A DNA stretch of 7,500 nucleotides, taken from contig CALVAU010000189.1 of assembly GCA_944325615.1 (NCBI GenBank), forward strand, positions 1-7,500, read 5' to 3'. A program made the position numbers and the translations under genes. This document shows positions 1 through 6,843 of this stretch, one piece after another. The stretch's first letter is position 1, and every line of letters begins with the position of its first letter. Under the pieces are notes generated by a model. It saw only the letters and a program-made list of their open reading frames with translations. It was not told the DNA's origin and searched no databases. Source of the stretch: Candidatus Gastranaerophilales bacterium. GTDB taxonomy: Bacteria; Cyanobacteriota; Vampirovibrionia; Gastranaerophilales; Gastranaerophilaceae.

Positions 1-158
1 CTATTAAAAATATAAAAATTATCCCAAAAATCCCAAAAAATCTTTCCATAAAATTTCCTTATCAAATTACTTTTTTATAATACTTTAAAGGAAGGAAAAA
101 TTCTTTATAAAGTTAAAAAAATTTACTTAATATTCCTTAACATAATCTGATTTAACTA

Positions 159-188
159 TTGAAAAAAATCATGTCAGCATTTTAGAAT
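159..188 (+). promoter_or_regulatory. Sigma70-type promoter of the glycosyltransferase gene
   Basis: TTGAAA at 159-164 and TAGAAT at 183-188 are separated by 18 bp, which predicts a transcript start near 195 and a leader of about 55 nt. The leader ends with AAGG at 238-241, nine bases before the ATG at 251, a short but well-placed ribosome binding site. The first 158 bases are A/T-rich spacer in which I see no gene; a short repeat of TCCCAAAAA occurs near 23-40. Confidence 0.6.
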
Positions 189-250
189 ACATGCAGGAGA
201 TTCATTTTTCTGCAAAATAACGGTAATAGTAAGGGATAAGGTAAAATAAC

Positions 251-3133
251 ATGCAAGTAGGATCTATCATACCCTATAATTTTCAACGGGCAAATTACAT
301 TCAAAAAAATCAAGTACAAAATCAAGTAAAATATTTAAAGAGCAATCAAATAACCCAATCTGACAGTATAACTTTACGACCACAAGTTGCAAAAATAACT
401 TTTACCGGCGGAGAGCGGAATATGCATCAAATTGCATCATTTGCCTACGAAAATAAAGGGACAGGATTACCAGAAGATTTTCAAGGCGGACTGGGTGTCG
501 TAACTTATGAAGCTCCTCAGAGCATGATTAAACATGAAAAACTAGACGTAAGAAGTTTTGCCCCCGTACATGAATATAACAACCATTTAGGCGGATACAA
601 ATTTTTATTAACAAAAGATATTCCGCTAAAGGACGGAAAACTCCCTGATCAAATAGAAGCACGCTATTTTTTGAGTGCACCTCCGGGTGTAAGCAAAGAA
701 GAATTTGCTAAAATGCATAACTTTGATCTTAAAGATTTAAAATATGTAATTCAAAGTGAACCTAACGGAAAAGAAGCTACAAGTTTATCAAAATATTGCA
801 TAATAGAGCCTACAAGCATTATAGATGAAATCGAAAGAATGTCAGATGTCAAATTAGGTGAAACTCAAAAAATCAAATTTCAAATATTTAAAATATCAGC
901 AGAGAATCCATCATATAATAAACTAAAAGATACTCCTAATTATTGGATATGGACAGAAGAACTTGCAAAAACAACAAAACCTTATTCATATGGAGCAAAC
1001 GGAGCTGATGGCATTGAAGCTGAAATTATAAACTCAGATTTTTGCAGAGCATATCTAAAAGCAGAAAAACTTATGAACACTGAAGAATTCGGCTACTGGC
1101 ACCCAGCGAACTATTGGGGACATGATAGACCGATTGCAACACTTTTCAGTCATTTAGCCAATGCTTCTGCAAATGGTGATGATTACTACAACGGTACGAT
1201 ATCTCACTATACAGCTCACAATCCGGGTAAAAATTACCAAGGAAGAACTGATAATCCTTTTGCTTTCGCAAGAATACTTTTTGATGTCGAAGATATTAAA
1301 GCCCTAAGAGAGCTACCTGAATATGAGCTTTTGGAAGCCCTAAACAGCAGAGGTTGGAATAATTTAAAACCGGAAGAAAAAACCTTTGTTCAAAAATGTT
1401 TTGAGCCGTTTATCGGCAAATTTAAGGACTTTTTTGGTAATTATAATCTGACAAAAGTCGCTATAGTTGCAACCCAAATGAACCCTAAAAACACTTCTTT
1501 CGGAACTGTATCACCAAATTTTGATAAAGAAATGAAAAGTTCTAAAATGGACGTAGCCTCAGGTATTGGTGGCGATTTAAGAAATCTTGACACAATCAGT
1601 CCGCTTAATGGTTCTACGCCTGCGACCTTAGGACTTGACAATAATACCGCGGATTTTGGACGAGGACTAAACGGGTTATCTGCAAATAAAAGCGGATTTA
1701 CACCTATAATCTATAACGGAAATAATATCGAAGAAGTCATTAATAATAGAACGAAAAATGCTAAATGGCTTACAGGACTTCTGGAAGATGCAGAAAAAGA
1801 AAGTCGTAACGCATTAAATAAAGTATTATTCAATGATAAACAAATTGAAGAAGGTCGAAGCATACTAGGGAGTCTGTCAAGATTTAAAGACGGCGAAATG
1901 TTGATTATTGGCTGGGGAAGACCTGATGAACAAAAAGGTTATCCCATACTTTATAAAGGATTTTTAAAATTTTTAAAAAGAGAAGACGTATCACCTGAAC
2001 TAAAAAGTATAGTAAAACTCTTAAATGGTGCAGGCGACAAGCCTTGGGATAAAAATGCAGATGATTTTAAACAAATAAAATCCATATTAAAAGAAATAGC
2101 AGAATATGATGGTGGTAAATATAAACATAACGCAATGTATGTCGATGGATTTTTCCCAAACAAATTGGTAGCTTGTGCTACCCACAGCGGATTCACATCA
2201 AGACGAGAAATGTGCGGAATTACACCGTTGGAAGCTAAAGCTGCAGGGGTACCATACTTAACAACAGCCACAGGAGGTCCCGTTGACTATACTAATGAAT
2301 CCAATGGCTGGAGAACAAGAACAGCTCCTGAAATGAATCCTCAATTTGACGGACTGGATTGGAATACACCTGAGCATATAATTAATGAGAAGCGAATTGA
2401 AAGAGCCTCTGATGAAGTATCTGATTGCTTAAAAGAAATGGTTGAAGAATATGTAAACAACAAATCTCAATACATTGCAAAATGCAAAAAGAATATTGAA
2501 GAAAAACTTGATTGGCATAATAATAATGAATTTAACGGAGGCAAATCCGCTAATAAAATGTATCGTGAAGATATTTGGGGAATAAACAAAGGCTGGGAAG
2601 TCAGAAATAAAGAGCCTTTGAAAAGGCTTATAGGCAGAAAAGATCAGTCTTTAAAAGAAAATTTGAATAAACTTGTCAATGAGTTAACCGAAAAAATATC
2701 TAAATCAATAGAAGAAATTAGCAAAAAATCAGAAGAAAATCTTCAAAAAATTTCTCAAAATATTGAAGCAATGTCAAAGAAATCGGAAGAAAATCTTCAA
2801 AAAACTGCTAATACCATAATAGCAAAAGTCGAAGAGAATTTAAATTCTTCATCAAAAAAAGTAGAAGAATTAATTAAAGAAATAACAGCAAAATCTATTG
2901 AAGAAATAAAAACTAACATAGAAAATATTTCAGAAAACACTTTAAAAAATGCAGAAAATGAACTATCTAGCACAGTTAAAAGTTCTAAAATAGGCAAAGT
3001 TGCATTATTTGCGGCTGGAATAGCTACTGCTGCAGGAATTGGTGGCGGAACTTTATATGCATATAGAGGTAAAGAAATTTTCTCTAAAAAAGTAAGCTCT
3101 TCAATTGATAACAATATAAAAACAGCATCTTAA
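251..3133 (+). CDS. Glycogen/starch synthase-like GT-B glycosyltransferase with C-terminal coiled coil and membrane anchor
   Basis: The 960-residue protein resembles GT5 glycogen/starch synthases, which transfer glucose from an NDP-sugar to an alpha-glucan. Landmarks in order are: an N-terminal extension ending in ITFTGG (about 49-54); GGLG at 79-82, matching the KxGGLGD nucleotide-sugar loop; TAHNPGKNYQG, matching the TIHN.AYQG region; VSPNFDKEM with GIGGDLR, matching VSPTYA..GLDG; GWGRPDEQKG (554-563), supplying R557 and K562 of the GT-B C-lobe; and E653-MCG followed by TPLEAKAAGVP and ATGGPVDY, matching EPCGL...TGGL. The family's loop lysine aligns with F77, so donor use may differ. From about residue 795 the protein is a Lys/Glu-rich coiled coil containing an 18-residue repeat (SKKSEENLQK twice), then one hydrophobic segment (about 914-938) and a basic tail. 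Glycogen synthases are normally near 480 residues and soluble, so the anchor is unusual. The fold is well supported; the exact substrate is not. Confidence 0.8.
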   Translation: MQVGSIIPYNFQRANYIQKNQVQNQVKYLKSNQITQSDSITLRPQVAKITFTGGERNMHQIASFAYENKGTGLPEDFQGGLGVVTYEAPQSMIKHEKLDVRSFAPVHEYNNHLGGYKFLLTKDIPLKDGKLPDQIEARYFLSAPPGVSKEEFAKMHNFDLKDLKYVIQSEPNGKEATSLSKYCIIEPTSIIDEIERMSDVKLGETQKIKFQIFKISAENPSYNKLKDTPNYWIWTEELAKTTKPYSYGANGADGIEAEIINSDFCRAYLKAEKLMNTEEFGYWHPANYWGHDRPIATLFSHLANASANGDDYYNGTISHYTAHNPGKNYQGRTDNPFAFARILFDVEDIKALRELPEYELLEALNSRGWNNLKPEEKTFVQKCFEPFIGKFKDFFGNYNLTKVAIVATQMNPKNTSFGTVSPNFDKEMKSSKMDVASGIGGDLRNLDTISPLNGSTPATLGLDNNTADFGRGLNGLSANKSGFTPIIYNGNNIEEVINNRTKNAKWLTGLLEDAEKESRNALNKVLFNDKQIEEGRSILGSLSRFKDGEMLIIGWGRPDEQKGYPILYKGFLKFLKREDVSPELKSIVKLLNGAGDKPWDKNADDFKQIKSILKEIAEYDGGKYKHNAMYVDGFFPNKLVACATHSGFTSRREMCGITPLEAKAAGVPYLTTATGGPVDYTNESNGWRTRTAPEMNPQFDGLDWNTPEHIINEKRIERASDEVSDCLKEMVEEYVNNKSQYIAKCKKNIEEKLDWHNNNEFNGGKSANKMYREDIWGINKGWEVRNKEPLKRLIGRKDQSLKENLNKLVNELTEKISKSIEEISKKSEENLQKISQNIEAMSKKSEENLQKTANTIIAKVEENLNSSSKKVEELIKEITAKSIEEIKTNIENISENTLKNAENELSSTVKSSKIGKVALFAAGIATAAGIGGGTLYAYRGKEIFSKKVSSSIDNNIKTAS

Positions 3134-3145
3134 AATAATTGAAAA

Positions 3146-3188
3146 ATATAAATAAAAACACCGATTGATTCGGTGTTTTTATTTATAT
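3146..3188. terminator. Bidirectional intrinsic terminator
   Basis: A perfect 19-bp stem (3146-3164 with 3170-3188) encloses the five-base loop TTGAT. Its GC-rich core ACACCGA/TCGGTGT is flanked by A5 on one side and T5 on the other, so it can end transcription from both strands. It lies 12 bp after the glycosyltransferase stop. The stop codon of the convergent nucleotidyltransferase gene (TAA, minus strand, 3183-3185) lies inside the distal stem. Confidence 0.9.
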
Positions 3189-3788
3189 ACTAGGGCACCA
3201 GTTAAGAATACCTTCTATCTTATTTTCACAATGCCATTTTATAAAATCCTCGTAATTGTTAATTCCAAATTCAATTACTGCGTAATAATATTCTATTCCC
3301 ATAATTTTTTCACTATTTGGCGTCTGATATTTCAAATTCAGAATTATATTTTTCATATCGGGTGTCAATACTGCAGAAATTTTTTGAGCTATATTTTCAA
3401 AATATCCGTAATATTTTGAATTTTTAGGCATGTGAATTATATCAATCTGCCATTCTCTGTTAAATTCATCATTACAAAACAAATGCCATTCCAAACAATT
3501 TTCTTCTGTCATCATAAGGTTTTTAAAAGTAAATTTTTTCACAGCAGGATTTTTAGCAAGCTCTAAAATTACAGAAAAACTTTTTTCAATTGACACAACA
3601 TCTGAATAAACATGAAAATCAATATCAAGATGATTCATTAACAATCCCGTTTTCAAAGAACCAACAAGATTAACTTCGCAGCCTATATTTTCCCATAACT
3701 TTTTTACACTTAAAAATTCTATTATTTTATATGCTGATTTTTGATTATTTTGAGCAATTGATAATATTTCATTTATATTTTTTTGCAT
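3183..3788 (-). CDS. Nucleotidyltransferase-fold protein, function unknown
   Basis: The 201-residue protein carries the signature of the polymerase-beta nucleotidyltransferase superfamily: GSLKTGLLMNHLDIDFHVY holds the GS turn and the paired metal-binding acidic residues D-I-D, and WQIDII supplies the likely third aspartate. The family includes antibiotic adenylyltransferases and MNT-type antitoxins, but nothing here points to a specific substrate. No HEPN partner lies beside it. The ATG at 3788 lacks a clear Shine-Dalgarno sequence. The gene lies 51 bp downstream of, and on the same strand as, the tRNA-Lys fragment, so the promoter at 3947-3976 may read into it. It is cytoplasmic by composition. 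The superfamily call is fairly firm; the role is open. Confidence 0.7.
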   Translation of the reverse strand: MQKNINEILSIAQNNQKSAYKIIEFLSVKKLWENIGCEVNLVGSLKTGLLMNHLDIDFHVYSDVVSIEKSFSVILELAKNPAVKKFTFKNLMMTEENCLEWHLFCNDEFNREWQIDIIHMPKNSKYYGYFENIAQKISAVLTPDMKNIILNLKYQTPNSEKIMGIEYYYAVIEFGINNYEDFIKWHCENKIEGILNWCPSI

Positions 3789-3838
3789 AAACTTATAAGC
3801 AATTTGTGAATTTCAACTAAAACCGACCAATAAAAAAT

Positions 3839-3880
3839 TGCGCTTGGCGCGATTCGAACGCGCGACCTATCCCTTAAAAC
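3839..3880 (-). tRNA. 3' half of tRNA-Lys(UUU), probable integration (att) site
   Basis: Read on the minus strand, the segment gives a seven-base anticodon loop GTTTTAA (anticodon TTT, Lys), the 3' anticodon strand GGGAT, a canonical variable loop AGGTC, a five-pair T arm GCGCG/CGCGC closing TTCGAAT, the acceptor strand CAAGCGC and a discriminator A, then a T-run. CCA is not encoded. The bases before the loop cannot pair with GGGAT, and neither a D arm nor a GCGCTTG acceptor 5' strand follows upstream, so the gene is only a 3' half. Loop base 32 is G rather than the usual C, which fits a crossover at the anticodon loop. The intact copy should lie off the right edge. Confidence 0.8.
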
Positions 3881-3946
3881 ACTTATAATATAACATTTTT
3901 GTATGGATTAATATTGATTAAAATCAAGCATAGCCCCTGTTTTCGC

Positions 3947-3990
3947 ATTCTATCACTTTATATAAATATCTGTCAATATTATATAAAGTG
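3947..3990 (-). promoter_or_regulatory. Outward-facing promoter with inverted-repeat operator
   Basis: On the minus strand TTGACA (plus positions 3971-3976) and TAGAAT (3947-3952) are 18 bp apart, giving a start near 3940 and transcription leftwards across the tRNA fragment towards the nucleotidyltransferase gene. A perfect 12-bp inverted repeat (3954-3965 with 3979-3990, 13-base gap) brackets the -35 box and fills most of the spacer, a typical repressor-site layout. A smaller palindrome, TTGATT-AA-AATCAA, lies at 3914-3927. Confidence 0.6.
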
Positions 3991-4009
3991 GACAAAATGT
4001 GGACAAAAA
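3988..4009. repeat. Two tandem 11-bp repeats next to the att site
   Basis: GTGGACAAAAT (3988-3998) is followed directly by GTGGACAAAAA (3999-4009), identical at ten of eleven positions and one helical turn apart. Short direct repeats 100-150 bp from the crossover are where arm-type integrase or excisionase sites lie in tyrosine-recombinase elements. That role is inferred from position only. Confidence 0.5.
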
Positions 4010-4035
4010 ATTATATTATAAATATCTTATAATAT

Positions 4036-4127
4036 ACAAAATAGCACATGTATTTTAAACAAATTTACGATATCATTCTGTACAAATTTACACATATATA
4101 CTTTACAAATTTGCATAAATGCTTTAT
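4036..4127. repeat. Iteron-like direct repeats with exact 23-bp period
   Basis: ACAAATTTAC at 4059-4068 and 4082-4091, and ACAAATTTGC at 4105-4114, are spaced exactly 23 bp apart, about two helical turns. A degenerate fourth unit begins in register at 4036 with ACAAA. The last copy begins inside the -35 box of the ATPase promoter (TTTACA, 4102-4107), so a bound protein would cover it. Both plasmid iterons and repressor operators are arranged this way; which applies cannot be told from sequence. Confidence 0.65.
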
Positions 4128-4130
4128 AAT
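4102..4130 (+). promoter_or_regulatory. Promoter of the ATPase gene (leaderless transcript predicted)
   Basis: TTTACA (4102-4107) and a perfect TATAAT (4125-4130) are 17 bp apart. The expected transcript start, about seven bases after the -10 box, falls at 4136-4137, which is the A of the ATG at 4137. An ATG also occurs at 4119, but it lies inside the promoter spacer and would not be transcribed from here. Confidence 0.75.
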
Positions 4131-4136
4131 CTTTTT

Positions 4137-5354
4137 ATGCATAAAAAGAGATGGCTAACAAATAAGATAGAAGAATCAATCAAAACTAGGCGGGTAACAA
4201 TACTTGTAGGAGCAAGACAGTGTGGTAAAACAACTTTGGCTTGTGATATTGCAAAACCAAATAATTTTGAATATGTAACATTAGATGATGAAGAAGATGC
4301 GGCACAGGCAGACCCTAATGGTTTTATTAAACATGACAAGCAGACTATGATTATTGACGAAATTCAGCGAGTTCCTAAACTTATTACAGCAATAAAAAAA
4401 GCAGTTGATAATAATAGCAGGTATGGTCAATATATAATTACAGGTTCTACAGATATTCAAAGTCTACCATCAGTCAAAGAATCTCTTGCTGGCAGGGCAA
4501 AGAAAATAAGATTAAGACCGTTTGCATATGGAGAGTTTTTAGAATTAGAACCTAATTTTCTTAATCGCCTAAGAACTAAAAAATTTATAAATAATACAGG
4601 TTTTGACAAACGAAAAATTATTGAACTTGCTTTTAAAGGAAGTTTTCCTGAACCGTTATTACATCAAGATAAGATTGATATTAAAGATTGGTATACAGAT
4701 TATACGGATTTAATTATTGATAATGATTTAAAATATGTAGCAAATATTAAAAGACAAAACAAACTACGAATGCTTTTTAATGTTATGAATGCTTATTCTT
4801 CTAAATATATTACTAAATCTGATGTTGCAAGAGAGTTGTCTATATCAAGAGTAACATTAGACGAATATTTAAATATATTAGAGAGAGTTTATCTAATAGA
4901 CGGTATCCCTGTTTGGTATAAAAGAGATTATGAGTCTGTACAGGATAAAACAAAATATTTTGCTTGTGATACAGGTTTAATGTCTTCAATCTTAAATTGG
5001 AATGAGAAAGAGGTTTATAAAGATAGCGATAAATCCGGTAAAATCACTGAAACATTTGTCTATAATCAAATAGCTCCACAAGTAGACTTAGAACGTAACG
5101 TCTTACTTTCACACTGGAGAGACAGCAGGAAAAGAGAAATTGATTTTATTATAGAAACAGATAATGAAATATTTGGTATAGAGGTCAAGTCTGGTACTGA
5201 TGTAAAATTATCATCTTTTAAACATCTTGAGTGGTTTAGAGATAATCTTGCTGATGATAAAAAATTCACAGGTATTGTTTTATATACAGGAGAAAGAACA
5301 ATGCAATGGGCAAATGGGATGTTTACTGTTCCTATTAATAATTTGTGGGAATAA
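4137..5354 (+). CDS. DUF4143-type AAA+ ATPase with PD-(D/E)xK-like C-terminal domain
   Basis: The 405-residue protein (from the start at 4137) belongs to the widespread AAA/DUF4143 family, common in genomic islands and of unknown biological role. Visible features are: Walker A GARQCGKTT (about 25-33, with Cys where Val is usual); Walker B MIIDEIQRVP (71-80); the sensor stretch ITGST (101-105); the family motif SLAGRAKKIRLRPF (116-129); a winged-helix-like stretch ITKSDVARELSISRVTLDEYL (about 225-245); and a C-terminal domain with REIDFIIE (333-340) and GIEVKSG (347-353), whose D336, E349 and K351 match a PD-(D/E)xK nuclease-fold core. The 4137 start is chosen because the promoter places +1 there and no Shine-Dalgarno precedes either ATG. 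The gene is a single unit under the 23-bp repeats, suggesting repression by a DNA-binding protein. Length is normal for the family (about 380-430) and it appears intact. Confidence 0.85.
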   Translation: MHKKRWLTNKIEESIKTRRVTILVGARQCGKTTLACDIAKPNNFEYVTLDDEEDAAQADPNGFIKHDKQTMIIDEIQRVPKLITAIKKAVDNNSRYGQYIITGSTDIQSLPSVKESLAGRAKKIRLRPFAYGEFLELEPNFLNRLRTKKFINNTGFDKRKIIELAFKGSFPEPLLHQDKIDIKDWYTDYTDLIIDNDLKYVANIKRQNKLRMLFNVMNAYSSKYITKSDVARELSISRVTLDEYLNILERVYLIDGIPVWYKRDYESVQDKTKYFACDTGLMSSILNWNEKEVYKDSDKSGKITETFVYNQIAPQVDLERNVLLSHWRDSRKREIDFIIETDNEIFGIEVKSGTDVKLSSFKHLEWFRDNLADDKKFTGIVLYTGERTMQWANGMFTVPINNLWE

Positions 5355-5382
5355 TTTATATCTTTTCATAAATTATATTTTT
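5351..5382 (+). terminator. Weak A/T-only terminator candidate between convergent genes
   Basis: ATAATTTAT (5351-5359) pairs perfectly with ATAAATTAT (5368-5376) across an eight-base loop, followed by ATTTTT. The stem has no G-C pair, so termination would be weak. It overlaps the ATPase stop and the end of the convergent winged-helix gene, which lies only 11 bp away. Confidence 0.35.
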
Positions 5383-5929
5383 CTTTCAACTGTCGAATTT
5401 TTCCAGCAAATAAAGGATTATTTGATAAATGTCTAATTGTAGCCTTCGCCATGGCTAAACCGTTATCGTCTTCAAAATCGGACGCATCTGTTTCTTCATT
5501 TAAAAGAGGATAAGAAAGAGTATTTTCATTCTCTTTTAATATATTTTTACCTAAATTTTGTTGTGGTATTTTCCCTAATTTCTTTTGGGTATTGACGTAA
5601 ATTACTTTCGGTAGCAGATTTAGATACCCTAAAAACTTTATGGTAAAATAGTAATATATTCTTTTGTGTTGCTTTCTTTTTTCTATAAGACCTTTATTAT
5701 CTAGTTCTTTAACAGCTTTTAAGACTGCGACTTCAGTCAAACCCGTGCATTTTGCTATTGTATTCTGGGTAGGATAAGCACAGCATAACTTAAAGTTCCA
5801 ATAATCGACAATACAACGTAAAACCAACCTTGCAGATATAGATAATTTAATTTTTGAAAATAATTGTGTAGATGTAATAAGTTTATTTATTTCAAAACTT
5901 GTTGAATTAACTTTTATAAAAGTTTGCAT
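5366..5929 (-). CDS. Winged-helix DNA-binding protein, replication-initiator-like (HTH_36 type)
   Basis: A 187-residue protein. Residues about 27-95 form a winged helix: LSISARLVLRCIVDYW (first helix), YPTQNTIAKCTGLTEVAVLKAVKELDNKGLIEKRK (turn and recognition helix, where bacterial members typically read S..TIA..tG.s..tV...i..L...GlI...) and HKRIYYYF (wing). The rest is a polar linker and an acidic C-terminal segment (DASDFEDDNG) ending in a short basic helix. Proteins of this build are common as replication or regulatory proteins of plasmids and phages. The ATG at 5929 is preferred: it begins 4 bp after the stop of the upstream gene, allowing translational coupling, whereas the frame extends upstream only to a TTG at 5956 that overlaps that gene. 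It is last in the three-gene operon. Candidate binding sites in the window are the 23-bp repeats. The DNA-binding call is good; replication role is inference. Confidence 0.65.
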   Translation of the reverse strand: MQTFIKVNSTSFEINKLITSTQLFSKIKLSISARLVLRCIVDYWNFKLCCAYPTQNTIAKCTGLTEVAVLKAVKELDNKGLIEKRKQHKRIYYYFTIKFLGYLNLLPKVIYVNTQKKLGKIPQQNLGKNILKENENTLSYPLLNEETDASDFEDDNGLAMAKATIRHLSNNPLFAGKIRQLKEKYNL

Positions 5930-5933
5930 TAAT

Positions 5934-6149
5934 TTAACAATCCATCCTAAATACAATATATTCAGCTGATTTATCTTTTAAGGCTTGAAATTCTTCATCT
6001 GTTATGAATTTCCTTAATTCAGGAACTTCCTCAAATTGCCCCAAATCACACCAGTTATCTGTTGAAAATTCATCTAAACCCGTTAGAATATTAATATTTT
6101 CCATAGATTCAACATCTTGGGAACTTGTAATCACCCTATTTATATACAT
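5934..6149 (-). CDS. Small acidic protein, unknown function
   Basis: I do not recognise this 71-residue protein. It is rich in Asp and Glu, has no signal peptide or membrane segment, and its C-terminal half (VPELRKFITDEEFQALKDKSAEYIVF) looks helical. Expression is well supported: its ATG lies inside the last codons of the recombinase gene (10-bp overlap), and AAGGAG (plus positions 6157-6162) sits seven bases upstream, a strong Shine-Dalgarno sequence within the recombinase reading frame. It is therefore probably translationally coupled to the recombinase, and the winged-helix gene follows after 4 bp. A partner or modulator of one of these two DNA-binding proteins is the simplest guess, but nothing in the sequence proves it. 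Confidence 0.65.
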   Translation of the reverse strand: MYINRVITSSQDVESMENINILTGLDEFSTDNWCDLGQFEEVPELRKFITDEEFQALKDKSAEYIVFRMDC

Positions 6150-6763
6150 TTATTTGCTCCTTTGGTCTTTATATCACAAGAATTTAGGTAATTGTACAAA
6201 TTTATTACAGAAGTATTATATTGTTTTGCGATAATTGTTTTTGGAACTTTTAATTCAACAAGTCTTATGATTTCATCTTTATATTGGTCTAACCTAGATT
6301 TCCCTTTTCCTTTTGGTCTGCCTAATTTTATCCCCATAATTTTTCTTGCATATAGTGCTTCTTTTGTTCTTAAACTAATCAATTCACGTTCTATTTGGGC
6401 AATAAGTGCAAATACTGTGCTTATTACAGTTGCCGTAATTCCTTCATCATCTGTGCTAAAATGTTCTTTCAATGCATATAAAGTTATTCCCTTTTGCTTT
6501 GATATGTTTAAAACTTCAAGAATTTGAACAATAGATCTTGCTAGCCTTGAAAATTCTGGAACAATTAAAACATCACCTTTTCGCATTTTATCTAACAGTT
6601 GACCTAATTTTCTGAATTTAAAATGTTTCTTACCTGTTATATGTTCTTCAATAAAGTCAACGTTTCCAAGTTTGTTTTCATTTGCAAAACATAGAATATC
6701 TAATTTATTTTTCTCTGTGTCCTGATCTACAGTACTTACTCTAATATAGGCATATGTTGTCAT
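6140..6763 (-). CDS. Small serine recombinase (resolvase/invertase family)
   Basis: A 207-residue serine recombinase that would cut and rejoin DNA through a 5'-phosphoserine. YIRVSTVDQ holds the nucleophile S10 with R8; EFSRLARS supplies R73 and R76 of the active site; the E-helix AQIERELISLRTKEAL (122-137) makes the dimer interface and leads into LGRPKGKGK and a C-terminal helix-turn-helix (about 160-193, with VPKTIIAKQYNTSVINLYNYL). Domain order (catalytic first, HTH last) matches Hin/TnpR-type enzymes, not IS607 transposases. Length is slightly above the usual 180-200, mostly in a short tail. The ATG at 6763 has AAGGAG five bases upstream. It heads the operon with the 71-residue and winged-helix genes. 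All visible catalytic residues are present. Multimer resolution or inversion is likely; tRNA-targeted integration is not typical of this group. Confidence 0.93.
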   Translation of the reverse strand: MTTYAYIRVSTVDQDTEKNKLDILCFANENKLGNVDFIEEHITGKKHFKFRKLGQLLDKMRKGDVLIVPEFSRLARSIVQILEVLNISKQKGITLYALKEHFSTDDEGITATVISTVFALIAQIERELISLRTKEALYARKIMGIKLGRPKGKGKSRLDQYKDEIIRLVELKVPKTIIAKQYNTSVINLYNYLNSCDIKTKGANKCI

Positions 6764-6808
6764 CCTATCTCCTTATATTTATATTTTGTAACTTTGATGT
6801 CCATGATG

Positions 6809-6837
6809 TTGAGAAATACATCTAAAGATGTTATAAT
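6809..6837 (+). promoter_or_regulatory. Promoter of a short hairpin RNA
   Basis: TTGAGA (6809-6814) and a perfect TATAAT (6832-6837) are 17 bp apart, pointing rightwards, divergent from the recombinase gene. The expected start is near 6844. A 15-bp stretch ending in the -10 box (6823-6837) recurs exactly at 7343-7357. Confidence 0.65.
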
Positions 6838-6843
6838 GTATAT

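Noticed and set aside
3165..3419. Plus-strand open frame opposite the nucleotidyltransferase gene
   Set aside because: It begins in the loop of the terminator and is the antisense shadow of a gene with clear catalytic motifs.
4036..4127. CRISPR array
   Set aside because: The repeated units are only 10 bp with 13-bp gaps, degenerate at the edges, and no cas gene is nearby.
3840..4140. Group I intron interrupting tRNA-Lys in the anticodon loop, as in cyanobacterial tRNA genes
   Set aside because: No 5' exon (D arm or GCGCTTG acceptor strand on the minus strand) appears within about 300 bases, the region is occupied by promoters and repeats, and no intron core elements are seen.
4137..5354. 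Restriction enzyme, because of the PD-(D/E)xK-like residues
   Set aside because: The domain order is that of the AAA/DUF4143 family, in which this fold is usual, and no methyltransferase gene accompanies it.
6140..6763. IS607-type transposase with associated TnpB guide RNA
   Set aside because: The recombinase has the catalytic domain first and the HTH last, the reverse of IS607 TnpA, and there is no tnpB frame.
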